Source: Clostridia bacterium (GTDB lineage: Bacteria > Bacillota > Clostridia > Oscillospirales > CAG-272). Taken from it: DNA of 34,704 nt. Below are positions 1-9,348 of the stretch, piece by piece. The stretch is from assembly GCA_017453305.1 (NCBI GenBank), contig JAFTKJ010000030.1, positions 1 to 34,704 of the forward strand, given 5' to 3'. The notes below the pieces were generated by a model. It worked only from the letters and a program-made list of their open reading frames with translations. It was not told the DNA's origin and searched no databases. Within the stretch, counting starts at the first letter, position 1. Every line of letters begins with the position of its first letter. The translations under genes were made by a program, and so were the position numbers.

Positions 1-254
1 ACATACAGATGGTTTTGCCGAATCCTTCCACAAATCCCTGCTATTTCCGCTTTACGTTGGTGCTCAAGGACACGGGCGAGGTGCTGTATACCTCGGGGCT
101 GATCCCTCCCGGCATGGCGGTCAAGCAGGTCAAGCTGTCCCACGCTTTGCAAAAGGGGGATTACACGCTGGAGATCCGTGTGGAGACGGCGTCTCTTTCC
201 GATCGCACGCCCATGAACGGCGGCGTGCAGGAGGTTTCTTTGGCGGTCAAATAA
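1..254 (+). CDS. C-terminal end of a surface-type protein module (5' end outside window)
   Basis: The reading frame is open from the first bases (codons begin at base 3) to the TAA at 252-254, so the ATG at 9 is probably internal and the gene begins upstream. The visible 83 residues contain NPSTNPCYFRF, a central IPPG turn and an NGG near the end. This matches, from memory, a beta-sandwich module found at the C-terminus of many Firmicutes surface proteins and lipoproteins, with the pattern N-P-x-x-N-x-C-Y-F, then L-I-x-P-G, then L-N-G. No membrane anchor or LPXTG motif follows. It probably binds or displays something at the cell surface, but no specific function can be assigned from this fragment. 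Confidence 0.6.
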   Translation, partial: IQMVLPNPSTNPCYFRFTLVLKDTGEVLYTSGLIPPGMAVKQVKLSHALQKGDYTLEIRVETASLSDRTPMNGGVQEVSLAVK

Positions 255-334
255 CAAAAGGACTGCTTCATTGAGCGAAAAACAAAAAACGTACGAATCG
301 ATATCATCAAATAAAAATGAAAAGGAGAAACGAT

Positions 335-1159
335 ATGTATAAGCGCGTTTTATTCAGCCTTGATTTAGAGGGGGTCAACAACGTTGTAGGCGTGCCTTAC
401 GAGGGGCTTGTTAAGGGCTGTGATCAATGGAAGGTCGCTGTAGAGCAAGCTACGCTGGAGATCAATACCGCTGCCGATGCCTTGTTTGAGGCCGGAGTGG
501 AAGAGGTCGGTCTTTGGGATGGGCACGGCGGCGGTCAAAATCTGGATGAATCCAAAATCGATCCCCGCGTGACCTTTTTGCATCCGGAAGTGGGATTGCC
601 TCGCTTGTATTTTGCAAAGGACTACGATTGTATCTGCTTCTTTGGTTATCACGCCATGGAGGGAACGCTTGGTGGCGTATTGGCGCACACCATGAGCTCC
701 AAGTGTCTGCAGTTTTATAAGATCAACGGCAAATACGTGGGCGAGGTGGATATGGATGCCTATATTGCCGCTTCTCACGGTGTCCCGAGCGTCTTTTTTG
801 CTGCGGGGAATATTGCTTGCGCGCAGGCGTTGCGTGCTGTGCCCGAAATGGTCACCGTGCACACCAAATACGAGCTGGAGCGCAACAAAGCGGAGTTTCG
901 CAACAACGACGATCTGTTTGCCGACATTCGCAAGTGTATTGTAGCGGCAGTCAACAGGGAGGTCCCGCTCAATCAGCTCACCTATCCCGCTATTTTTGAA
1001 AAATCCTTCAAGCGGATGGAGGATGCGGCACACGAGCTGAAAAAGAGAAAGCAAGCGGGCATTACCGCCGAGCATCCCTTGGACGATCTTCTCGGTCGCG
1101 ACGCGCACACGGTTGTTTCCACCGTGCATAATATTTCCGAGTTTATTGCCAGCATTTGA
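335..1159 (+). CDS. dppA: M55 family D-aminopeptidase (DppA-like)
   Basis: The 274-residue product matches the M55 metallopeptidase family, whose B. subtilis member DppA is a zinc-dependent D-aminopeptidase acting on D-Ala peptides. Visible family motifs are SLDLEG near the N-terminus (metal ligands D10 and E12), DGHGGG (H64), GYHA (H106), the LAHT motif whose His (H118) is the likely catalytic residue, and NGKYVGE (E137). The start at 335 was chosen because AAAGGAG sits just before it; the upstream in-frame ATG at 317 lies within that ribosome binding site. There is no signal peptide, so it should act in the cytoplasm, probably on D-amino-acid peptides from cell-wall turnover. It ends at a strong terminator. 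No dipeptide transporter genes are adjacent, unlike in the B. subtilis dpp operon. Confidence 0.88.
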   Translation: MYKRVLFSLDLEGVNNVVGVPYEGLVKGCDQWKVAVEQATLEINTAADALFEAGVEEVGLWDGHGGGQNLDESKIDPRVTFLHPEVGLPRLYFAKDYDCICFFGYHAMEGTLGGVLAHTMSSKCLQFYKINGKYVGEVDMDAYIAASHGVPSVFFAAGNIACAQALRAVPEMVTVHTKYELERNKAEFRNNDDLFADIRKCIVAAVNREVPLNQLTYPAIFEKSFKRMEDAAHELKKRKQAGITAEHPLDDLLGRDAHTVVSTVHNISEFIASI

Positions 1160-1280
1160 TCGGTACGCACCTTGTAACCGAGGACGAGACCTACAGCGAT
1201 ACCGTAAAAAACGTCTACGTGTGTGGGGAATACGTGTTCGCGCTTGCGTGTGCGATTCGGGATCCGATGCGGATAACATC

Positions 1281-1323
1281 AAAGCCGCCTCAAATTCGCG
1301 TGTGAATTTGAGGCGGCTTTTTC
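1281..1323 (+). terminator. Rho-independent terminator after the M55 gene
   Basis: A perfect 17-bp stem (1281-1297 with 1304-1320) closes on a 6-nt loop and is followed by a T-rich run (GGCTTTTTCTC). It ends the M55 transcript. On the minus strand the T-run is shorter, but the hairpin may also stop transcripts from the convergent DUF4234 gene. The 120 bases between the M55 stop and the hairpin hold no convincing gene. Confidence 0.85.
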
Positions 1324-1377
1324 TCTTGTTTTGCTTGTGCATTTTTGTTCTGCGCGAAATGGAGCAGTCCTGTTTGA

Positions 1378-1830
1378 CTACTTTGCAAAGGCTTTGGCGT
1401 TGTAATCCTCACAAAGCAAATTCATTGCCGTGCAAAGCTTGTGGAAATAGACAAAGGGACCGATGAAGATGAACGAGCCTAAGAAGTACCAGCCCCAAAA
1501 CGAGGAGGTGCCAAATTGATAGGAGATGCCGCGTGCGGCAAGCGCTTCCTCGACGCGGCTTGCGATCTCGTGATGCCAGAACATGAGCACGATAGAAAAC
1601 GTAAAGATGGAAATCACGTACGCAAAAATGTAATTCATCGTTTTGGAGCGATCTGCCTTGGGTGCGATCTTATCCAGATCAATGGAGAATGGAAGGAAGA
1701 AAAAGATGCTGTAAAAACCGAGGGTGAGGATATTCAAAAGCATCAGCTTCCACATACTGCGGTTGGTTGCAAGCTTTTGCGGACGGGGGATTTCCTTTTC
1801 GGGATCATCGTAAGGGTATGAATATGCCAT
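1378..1830 (-). CDS. DUF4234-type small membrane protein
   Basis: A 150-residue protein with a hydrophilic N-terminus (PYDDPEKE) followed by about three hydrophobic segments. The motif LMLLNILTLGFYSIFFF matches the pattern of DUF4234/YckC-like membrane proteins, where a TLGxY motif sits in the first segment. Function is unknown. The start at 1830 is preferred over the ATG at 1848 because AAAGGA lies about 9 nt upstream of it, inside the longer reading. It is the second gene of an operon with the SPFH protein upstream (gap about 47 nt), which hints at a shared membrane-organisation role. That is inference. Confidence 0.7.
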   Translation of the reverse strand: MAYSYPYDDPEKEIPRPQKLATNRSMWKLMLLNILTLGFYSIFFFLPFSIDLDKIAPKADRSKTMNYIFAYVISIFTFSIVLMFWHHEIASRVEEALAARGISYQFGTSSFWGWYFLGSFIFIGPFVYFHKLCTAMNLLCEDYNAKAFAK

Positions 1831-1877
1831 TGCGTGCGTTCCTTTCATTCTTTTAGATTTTTATTGGATTTGCGTGC

Positions 1878-2942
1878 TTACGGGGTAGTGGTAGAGCTGT
1901 CGGGGGTGGTAGAATCGGTGGAGGGAAGCTCGCCGGTCTCTCCATTCAAAGCTCCCGTACCGATGGCAGCCAGCATGCCGTAAAAATCGTCGGTGCTGAA
2001 ATAGGTTTCGGGAAGAACGCCGTCCCACTGCAGAATGTAGTAGTAGAGAAGCAGATTGTGCAGGTCCTCATTGTCAAGATTCTTGGGATCCTTTGCAAGA
2101 ATGTCGCGCACCTGACCGATAACTGCGGCATCCTTTTGACCTGCGTACTCGGCGGCGTCAGCCTGGATCTTGACGACCTCAAGCTCTGCCTCTGCGGCGA
2201 TCTTTGCAACTGCAGCCTCTGCCTTTGCCTCAATCTCAGCACGTTCGGCGGCTGCGGCAGCCTCCATGTTCTTTTGCTCCTGCTCGATCTTTGCCTGCTT
2301 GCTCTTTTGCTCGGCAACCTGCTTTGCCTCAACGGCGTCGGTAAAGGTGTCGGAGAAATCGAGATTTTCAATGGAAGCGTCAAGCACGACGACGTTGTAG
2401 GCTTGGAGCTGCGTGGTCAGAACGGTGCGGATGTCGCCCGAAAGCTGGGAGCGCATATCCAAAAGCTGTTCTGCGGTGTACTTTGCAAATTCGCTCTTGA
2501 CTGCCTCCTGAATGCGGGGCGCTACGATGACGTCGTAGTAGCCGATGCCGATCTCCTTGTAAATGTTCTGCGCATTGGACTTGGAGATCTGGTAGTTGAT
2601 GGTGTAGGTTACCGATACCTCCTGAATATCGGAGGAGAAGCAAGCCAGGTCAACGGATGCCTTTTGATTTCGGTTGTCCATATTGACCACCTCTTGCCAG
2701 GGAGCGCAAAAATGCACGCCTGCCTCATAGGTGATGTCCTCAACCTTACCAAACGTGGTTACAATGCCCGTGTGTCCCGTGGGAACGGTGCGTACACAGC
2801 TCAAAACACCAAAAACGGCAGCCGCAACGAGCAACAGCATGGGGAGCAGTGTTCGAAGGGCGGGCTTGGCGCTTTTTGTTGCGAACAAGGCGATCACCGC
2901 GGCAACGAGTAACAGAATGGCAAATACGAATAATACAATCAT
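1878..2942 (-). CDS. SPFH/prohibitin (band 7) domain membrane protein
   Basis: The 354-residue product starts with two hydrophobic segments (about residues 1-22 and 32-52). A band-7/SPFH domain follows: the stretch VPTGHTGIVTTFGKV and the later AGVHFCAPW are typical of HflC/prohibitin relatives. Residues about 205-275 form an Ala/Glu/Lys-rich helix likely to be a coiled coil for oligomerisation, and the tail is Ser/Thr/Pro-rich. SPFH proteins scaffold membrane microdomains and often regulate proteases. The start has AAAGGAG about 8 nt upstream. It is first in the operon, transcribed from the promoter at 2990-3018. It is not an HflK/HflC pair, because only one such gene is present. Confidence 0.85.
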   Translation of the reverse strand: MIVLFVFAILLLVAAVIALFATKSAKPALRTLLPMLLLVAAAVFGVLSCVRTVPTGHTGIVTTFGKVEDITYEAGVHFCAPWQEVVNMDNRNQKASVDLACFSSDIQEVSVTYTINYQISKSNAQNIYKEIGIGYYDVIVAPRIQEAVKSEFAKYTAEQLLDMRSQLSGDIRTVLTTQLQAYNVVVLDASIENLDFSDTFTDAVEAKQVAEQKSKQAKIEQEQKNMEAAAAAERAEIEAKAEAAVAKIAAEAELEVVKIQADAAEYAGQKDAAVIGQVRDILAKDPKNLDNEDLHNLLLYYYILQWDGVLPETYFSTDDFYGMLAAIGTGALNGETGELPSTDSTTPDSSTTTP

Positions 2943-2989
2943 TTTTTATTTCTCCTTTCTTCCGACTTTGTCGGTTTGATTGCATTTAT

Positions 2990-3018
2990 ATAATACCACA
3001 ATTGTTACATGCTGTCAA
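2990..3018 (-). promoter_or_regulatory. Sigma-A promoter for the SPFH operon
   Basis: Read on the minus strand, TTGACA (3013-3018) and TATTAT (2990-2995) are separated by exactly 17 bp. It sits about 50 bp upstream of the SPFH start codon and is back-to-back with the promoter of the large surface protein. Confidence 0.8.
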
Positions 3019-3118
3019 GTGATTTTATAAAACATTTTTCGGATTTACAATTTGTTCACATGTTTCTTGAGTTTGGAAAAGAAGGAAATGGAAAAGTTTG
3101 TCTTCTGGCGGTAAGGTG

Positions 3119-3147
3119 TTGACTTTTGTCAAAAAATATGGTATGAT
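3119..3147 (+). promoter_or_regulatory. Sigma-A promoter for the large surface protein
   Basis: TTGACT (3119-3124) and TATGAT (3142-3147) lie 17 bp apart, about 50 bp upstream of the start at 3198. The hexamers and spacing fit a strong housekeeping promoter. Confidence 0.82.
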
Positions 3148-3197
3148 ATTACAATAACGACTCTACCTTAAATTATCGTATTTATCGGAGGTGCCGG

Positions 3198-6100
3198 ATG
3201 AAATCAAAACGAACTTACCTGTGTGCGGGATTTGTGTCGCTGCTGTTATGCGCAGTTATGATCTGCGGTACGATCTTGCCGGCGGCGGGGGCAGAGGTGC
3301 TACCGTCCCTGGATTACGGAAATCCCACCATGGAAAATAATACGACCCTTTCCGCCGTGGAGCTGTATCGGCTTCTTTTAAAAAAGGATATGACCGCGGG
3401 CGAGACGCTGTATTGGACGCAGTCCGATCTTTCAATGACCTACAACCGTCTCATTCCCGATAGCCGCATCAGCACCGATTACAACGGTGAGGAAGGTGTT
3501 TTGACGGTGACCATGCGTCCCTACACCTACACTGCAGGCAACGGCGTCACCGTTACCTGGATCCCGACGGGGGCGTCCATTGGCGGAAAGTCTTATCCCT
3601 TGACCGAAGCGGACGGCACCTACGGCTTTTTGGTGACCGATTGCTACTACTCCGATGACTTTGATATGGACGTGGAATATACTTGGGAGGTAGAGATTGC
3701 CGCATCCGTTATTGAGGCATTGCATACCGACGCGTATGAGCAGGGAAAGAGCGCCAGCGACGAGCTTAAGGCATATCAGAAGAAGCTCAACGTTTACAAC
3801 AAGCTCTTAGAGGAGTACGAGGCGTTTACGTCTTACGAGCAATGGGAAAAGGACTACGCCGACTACTGCGCAGAGCTGGCGGTTTACACCGAGCTGAAAA
3901 AGGTCTACGATGCGTATTCGAAAGAGTATGAAAAGTACGCGGCGGAGCTTGACGCCTACAACCAATGGCAGAACTATTTTGACCAGATGGAGGCGTATCG
4001 TAAAAACGAAGAGCCCTATGCCGAATATCAGAATTATTACAAGAGCTTTATGGCGGCGGTCAATAAGCTGGCAATGTTTGAGTCTGTGTACGTCAAAGAG
4101 CCGCGCGGCTGGCAGATGTATGCCGATATTATGGGAAGTGCCGTAACGCAGGTGCTGGATAAGCGCGAGCTTTTGGTTACGGGTGGCTGTAACGAGGCTG
4201 ACATTCTCCTGGCAGGGCAGGCAACCGAAAATTTGCGCGTTCTGCTTAAGGGGTACGCCGACATCCGCACAGCAAAATATTCCTCCGACCATCAAAAATA
4301 CAGCGCGATGTATTCCTACTATCTGAAGAACTACAACGCGCTCAAAAAGAATTTCTGTGATCTTTACAAAACCTTGAAGGGACTGTACGACGGTAACACC
4401 ATTGTTCAGCGCACCATCAAGGAAATGGGCAAGGATGAGCACTACCGCCAATTGGTAGGGCATTTGTACGTGGTGTCTACCTGCTTTGACCAAAACGGAT
4501 ATCGCGATGCCAAGTGGAAGATCGCGGGTCGAACCCTTGAGCAGGTGCTGGATCCCGTGCATCTGATTGCGGATGGAGACTGGGATCCCGCAAACACGCC
4601 CTTCCCGGCAAAGGAGGTCGCTAAGGTAGATCGCATCGAGGAGCCAACGCGTCCCACGGTGAAGCAACCGGATTTTGAGCCGGATGCACCCACCCCCGTT
4701 CCCAATCCCGGAGATCCCCCTGCGGTGGTCAAAAATCCGTACGATTATCCAAAGCCCGATAAGGTCGAGCACCCCGGAGAGGCGCCTGCGGCTCCCGTGT
4801 TTGACGCATTGACCGAGGCTTTGCGTATCGAGGTGGACGGTGGTGTGCTCAAGGCGTACGAGGGTGTGGCAAAGCCCACCACCTTGCGCTTTAGCGAGAA
4901 GATTACGCGTGCGGTATCCATTCGAAATTTGAAAACCGTTACCTTTTATAACGTGGATGGAAGCATTTTGCATCAGGCAACGGTCAACTACGGCGAAAGC
5001 ATTTCTTATCCGATGCCCGAGCGTCCCGATACTGCCGAGTATGCCTACCGTCCGCTTGGCTGGGTCGCTCCCGACGGAAGTGACGCCAATATGTCCTTTA
5101 TTACCGAGGACCTGTCTTTGTACCCCTTGTACGAGGCAAAAAAGCAGACCTATACCGTAACGTGGGTCGTGGACGGCGTTTCTTACCCCATGGTCTTGGC
5201 TTACGGCACCGTTCCCGTGCCCGAGGCTTACGTTCCGATCTCCTCTTGGGAGACGCAGTATTATTGTTATGAATTTTCGGGCTGGGACCGTGAGGTCACT
5301 CCCGTGACGGGTAACGCGACCTACACGGGTACGATGCAAAAGCTGCCCAAAAAGTTTACGGTTACCTGGTACGTGCAAAACAGCACCGAGGGGATCAGCG
5401 AGCAATGGGCGTATGGTGAAACTCCCGTCTTTGGCGGCGAGCTTAACATTCCGTCCGACCGCTACGTATATACCTTCCTCGGCTGGGATAAGACCATTAT
5501 GCCCGTGCAGGGAGACATTACCTACACGGCAAAGTACGAAAAGACCCCCTTGGCAATCGGCGGGGAGAACGAGGTTCTTCTGCCCGAGCACACCGAGGAT
5601 GCGATCACGCTGAATACCGCGCAGCCCTCGCTCAACGTCCTGGAGGCGGCAATTCTGGCGGCGCGCGAGGAAAAGGCACTGGTCGTAGCTTGGGAGAACA
5701 GCCTTGCGCTTTCTCTCCAAGGGGACGCGTTGCAAGCATTTTTGACATCGGGCTGCCAGCGCATTGTTTTGCAGAGCGAGGAGATCGACGGAGATCTTTA
5801 CTATCAGCTCCATTTCTACAACGGCAATTGGCAGGATATGACAGAGGCACAATTTGAGGCGCAGATCACGCTCCCGTACAGTAAATCAAACGGTGTGGAA
5901 ACGCTGTTTGATGTACGCACGGCGGACGGCTGGACGCGCCTGGAGAGTGCCGAATTGAGCGTGAGCGGAAGCGTGACGGTACGTCGTTGCAATTCCTACA
6001 GCATCAAGGCGGTTGCAAGCGAGCTTTGCAACGTTTCAAAGCTTGTCAAAAACGCTTTGGCAGGCGAGGTCGTTTCGTTTGACATTCCCTGCGTGTACGG

Positions 6101-6626
6101 TTATCGCATTGTCGGTGCCACCGTTACGACTGCCGACGGCACACAGGTGCCCACCGATGGGCTCACCTTTGTGATGCCTGCCGCTGTTGTAACCGTGACC
6201 CCCGTGGTGGAAAAAATGATCTATCACGTCAGCTTCGTGGTAGACGGAAAGCTCTGGAGCTCTGCCGAGTACGAGGCGGGCGAGATCATCGTGCTTCCCG
6301 AGGCTCCCACCAAGGAGGCAGAGGAGGGCTTTATCTACACCTTTATCGGTTGGGGCAACGTGCCTGCAACGGCAAGCGGAGACGAGACCGAGCTGGTGTT
6401 TGAGGCGGTGTTCTCCAAGGCGCAATTGGGTGCCGATTACGATACGGGCAACAATAACAACGTTCTGATCGAAATCGTTTTGCCCTGCGTCATCGCAGGT
6501 ATAGTGCTCCTTGTGGGAGGCTTGATCACCTGGCGCGTGCTGGTAAAAAGACACCGCAGACGTGCTATGTCGCATACGCGTGCACGTTACGGCTCACCTT
6601 ACAGCTCCTACGACAATAAAAAATAA
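3198..6626 (+). CDS. Large exported protein with Tyr-rich helical region and InlB-type repeats
   Basis: The 1142-residue product begins with a signal peptide (basic MKSKR, a hydrophobic core, then an AGA cleavage-like site near residue 32). Residues about 180-408 are helical and very rich in Tyr, Lys and Glu, with a repeated K-x-Y-x-x-Y pattern. Residues about 480-535 are Pro-rich. Four Listeria-Bacteroides/InlB B-type repeats follow, at about 578-650, 652-713, 719-782 and 1008-1076, each with T-V-T-(W/F)-x-V and a later F-x-G-W or equivalent. One membrane segment (about 1089-1116) precedes a short basic tail, so the bulk faces outside. There is no LPXTG, so sorting is by membrane anchor. A GGAGG box precedes the start. 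Adhesion or a structural surface role is likely but unproven. Confidence 0.8.
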   Translation: MKSKRTYLCAGFVSLLLCAVMICGTILPAAGAEVLPSLDYGNPTMENNTTLSAVELYRLLLKKDMTAGETLYWTQSDLSMTYNRLIPDSRISTDYNGEEGVLTVTMRPYTYTAGNGVTVTWIPTGASIGGKSYPLTEADGTYGFLVTDCYYSDDFDMDVEYTWEVEIAASVIEALHTDAYEQGKSASDELKAYQKKLNVYNKLLEEYEAFTSYEQWEKDYADYCAELAVYTELKKVYDAYSKEYEKYAAELDAYNQWQNYFDQMEAYRKNEEPYAEYQNYYKSFMAAVNKLAMFESVYVKEPRGWQMYADIMGSAVTQVLDKRELLVTGGCNEADILLAGQATENLRVLLKGYADIRTAKYSSDHQKYSAMYSYYLKNYNALKKNFCDLYKTLKGLYDGNTIVQRTIKEMGKDEHYRQLVGHLYVVSTCFDQNGYRDAKWKIAGRTLEQVLDPVHLIADGDWDPANTPFPAKEVAKVDRIEEPTRPTVKQPDFEPDAPTPVPNPGDPPAVVKNPYDYPKPDKVEHPGEAPAAPVFDALTEALRIEVDGGVLKAYEGVAKPTTLRFSEKITRAVSIRNLKTVTFYNVDGSILHQATVNYGESISYPMPERPDTAEYAYRPLGWVAPDGSDANMSFITEDLSLYPLYEAKKQTYTVTWVVDGVSYPMVLAYGTVPVPEAYVPISSWETQYYCYEFSGWDREVTPVTGNATYTGTMQKLPKKFTVTWYVQNSTEGISEQWAYGETPVFGGELNIPSDRYVYTFLGWDKTIMPVQGDITYTAKYEKTPLAIGGENEVLLPEHTEDAITLNTAQPSLNVLEAAILAAREEKALVVAWENSLALSLQGDALQAFLTSGCQRIVLQSEEIDGDLYYQLHFYNGNWQDMTEAQFEAQITLPYSKSNGVETLFDVRTADGWTRLESAELSVSGSVTVRRCNSYSIKAVASELCNVSKLVKNALAGEVVSFDIPCVYGYRIVGATVTTADGTQVPTDGLTFVMPAAVVTVTPVVEKMIYHVSFVVDGKLWSSAEYEAGEIIVLPEAPTKEAEEGFIYTFIGWGNVPATASGDETELVFEAVFSKAQLGADYDTGNNNNVLIEIVLPCVIAGIVLLVGGLITWRVLVKRHRRRAMSHTRARYGSPYSSYDNKK

Positions 6627-6631
6627 ACGCC

Positions 6632-6665
6632 AAGGACCGAGTTCAAAATGAACTCGGTCCTTTTT
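6632..6665 (+). terminator. Rho-independent terminator after the surface protein
   Basis: A 13-bp stem (6632-6644 with 6650-6662) with a 5-nt loop runs into a T-run ending at 6665. A smaller GTTGAT/ATCAAC hairpin plus T5 at 6680-6698 may back it up. Confidence 0.88.
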
Positions 6666-6873
6666 GTGCCTTTTGGTTTGTTGATTCATCAACTTTTTGT
6701 GCTCCTTGCGGATGGGAACGCTTGTACCTTCTCATCTTCTTTTATGCGATGAATTTTTTTGCGTGGACCGTTGGTGTGAGTATGCGGTCTCTTTTTTATT
6801 GATGACGAGTGTTAATTATAACGTGGAAAACAGTATGTGTCAACCAAAATTCGACAAAAATTGAAAGAAGCAA

Positions 6874-6901
6874 TAAAAAAAGAACCGCGAAATGCGGTTT
6901 T
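6874..6901 (-). terminator. Distal groEL terminator-like hairpin
   Basis: On the minus strand AACCGC (6894-6899) and GCGGTT (6883-6888) pair around a short loop and are followed by C then a run of seven T. It lies about 250 bp past the groEL stop and resembles the hairpin at 7027-7053. Confidence 0.6.
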
Positions 6902-6907
6902 CAAAAA

Positions 6908-6958
6908 GCCCTCTCCGTCACGCTGTCGCGTGCCACCTCCCCCCAAGGTGGGAGGCTG
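6908..6958 (-). repeat. Dispersed intergenic double-hairpin repeat
   Basis: On the minus strand this contains CCTCCC/GGGAGG (6950-6955 with 6936-6941) and CACGC/GCGTG (6928-6932 with 6919-6923), ending in ACGGAGAGGG. The layout, a GGGAGGTGGCACGC core followed by GACGGAGAG, resembles a short intergenic repeat that I recall as common in gut Clostridia and often mis-annotated as tiny proteins. Copy number in this genome cannot be judged from one window. Confidence 0.55.
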
Positions 6959-6983
6959 CTTTTTTGTTGGCTTATGGCATGGT

Positions 6984-7012
6984 GCAGGGGAGGAACCTTT
7001 CTCGAAAAGTTC
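6984..7012. repeat. Degenerate copy of the GCAGGGGAGGAAC palindrome
   Basis: This matches the left part of the 38-nt palindrome at 7095-7132 with one change (AACCTTTC for AACTTTTC), but its right arm diverges after AAAGTTC. Each copy follows a short hairpin preceded by a run of A, so the region looks like two mosaic units. Confidence 0.6.
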
Positions 7013-7026
7013 TTTTAATTTCCAAG

Positions 7027-7053
7027 ATAAAAAAGAACTGCGCAGGGCAGTTT
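7027..7053 (-). terminator. Proximal groEL terminator
   Basis: On the minus strand AACTGC (7047-7052) pairs with GCAGTT (7036-7041) and is followed by C and a run of six T. It lies about 100 bp downstream of the groEL stop. Confidence 0.65.
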
Positions 7054-7094
7054 CGGGTTTGGTGTAACGCTTAGGGAAGCTTTTGAAGAGGGGG

Positions 7095-7132
7095 GCAGGG
7101 GAGGAACTTTTCTCGAAAAGTTCCTCCCCTGC
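7095..7132. repeat. Perfect 38-nt palindrome just downstream of groEL
   Basis: Two perfectly complementary 18-nt arms (7095-7112 and 7115-7132, starting GCAGGGGAGGAAC) are separated by 2 nt. There is no T-run on either side, so it is not a standard terminator. It may protect the 3' end of groEL mRNA or be part of a small mobile repeat. Confidence 0.75.
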
Positions 7133-7147
7133 GACAATCATCTTAAA

Positions 7148-8785
<1,638 letters not shown>

Positions 8786-8800
8786 TTACCTCACTAAAAA

Positions 8801-9088
8801 TTATTCTACGATTGCGAGAATGTCGCTCTGCTTTACAATGGTGTACTCCTGACCGTCCATTTTTACCTCGGTGCCGGAATACTTGCCGGTGATGACCTTG
8901 TCGCCAACCTTGACCTCCATGGGAATGAGCGCGCCGTTATCGTCGCGCGCACCGGGGCCAACTGCAACGACCTCTGCGATCTGCGGCTTTTCCTGAGCGG
9001 CGGCGGTGAGAAGAATACCGGTCTTGGTCTTTTCCTCAGCCTCCACAAGCTTGACCACAACGCGGTCGGAAAGCGGTTTGATGTTCAT
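8801..9088 (-). CDS. groS: Co-chaperonin GroES (Hsp10)
   Basis: A 95-residue protein of normal length, with the IKPLSDRVVVK start, the mobile loop around residues 17-35 containing KTKTGILL that docks to GroEL, and the DILAIVE end. It caps the GroEL chamber. The start has an AAGGAGG box 8 nt upstream. First gene of the heat-shock operon, under the HrcA operator at 9140-9166. Confidence 0.98.
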   Translation of the reverse strand: MNIKPLSDRVVVKLVEAEEKTKTGILLTAAAQEKPQIAEVVAVGPGARDDNGALIPMEVKVGDKVITGKYSGTEVKMDGQEYTIVKQSDILAIVE

Positions 9089-9139
9089 GTTTCAAGTCCT
9101 CCTTGTATTTTGAGAAATGATTCACTTTTTTGTTTGATT

Positions 9140-9166
9140 TTAGCACTCGAAACTTTTGAGTGCTAA
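9140..9166 (-). promoter_or_regulatory. CIRCE operator (HrcA binding site)
   Basis: TTAGCACTC, nine bases, then GAGTGCTAA: an exact match to the CIRCE consensus. HrcA represses groES-groEL here until heat or unfolded protein titrates the GroE chaperones. It lies just downstream of the -10 box and in the 5' UTR of groS. hrcA itself is not in the window. Confidence 0.97.
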
Positions 9167-9177
9167 CTCATGCTAAT

Positions 9178-9205
9178 ATTTTATACCGTTTTTTGGAAAA
9201 ATCAA
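9178..9205 (-). promoter_or_regulatory. Promoter of groES-groEL
   Basis: On the minus strand TTGATT (9200-9205) and TAAAAT (9178-9183) are 16 bp apart, immediately upstream of the CIRCE site, which would overlap the initially transcribed region. Confidence 0.7.
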
Positions 9206-9348
9206 GCCCTTTTTTGCATTATTCACATTCTTTTAACAATTTTATTGTTTTTTAGGTGTAGTAGGGTGCTAAAAATGGCGAAAGTGCGGCGGTATAGTTT
9301 TTGGGACGGGGGAATAGAATGAAAAAACGGCTTTTTGGAGGTTTAAAA

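Larger units (their letters stand above)
6627..7147. other. 521-bp gene-free region between the surface protein and groEL
   Basis: No convincing gene lies here; the short open frames are low-complexity or come from repeats. The stretch holds the terminator of the upstream gene (6632-6665), two minus-strand terminators downstream of groEL (6874-6901 and 7027-7053), a double-hairpin dispersed repeat (6908-6958) and two copies of a GCAGGGGAGGAAC palindrome (6984-7012 and 7095-7132). Bases 6700-6870 are AT-rich and show nothing definite. Confidence 0.7.

Noticed and set aside
1156-1305. 49-codon TTG-started frame overlapping the M55 stop
   Set aside because: It has an attractive overlap start but ends inside the terminator hairpin and matches no family; perhaps a decayed gene remnant.
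3807-5852. 681-codon minus-strand open frame within the surface protein
   Set aside because: It is antisense to the exported protein, without a ribosome binding site, signal or recognisable domain.
3198-6626. Possible sortase-anchored protein
   Set aside because: No LPXTG-like motif precedes the C-terminal membrane segment, which ends in a longer basic tail than sortase substrates have.
6809-7141. Small open frames between the surface protein and groEL
   Set aside because: Their translations (KSSSPAP-, PPPKVGG-like) come from hairpin repeats, and none has a supported start.
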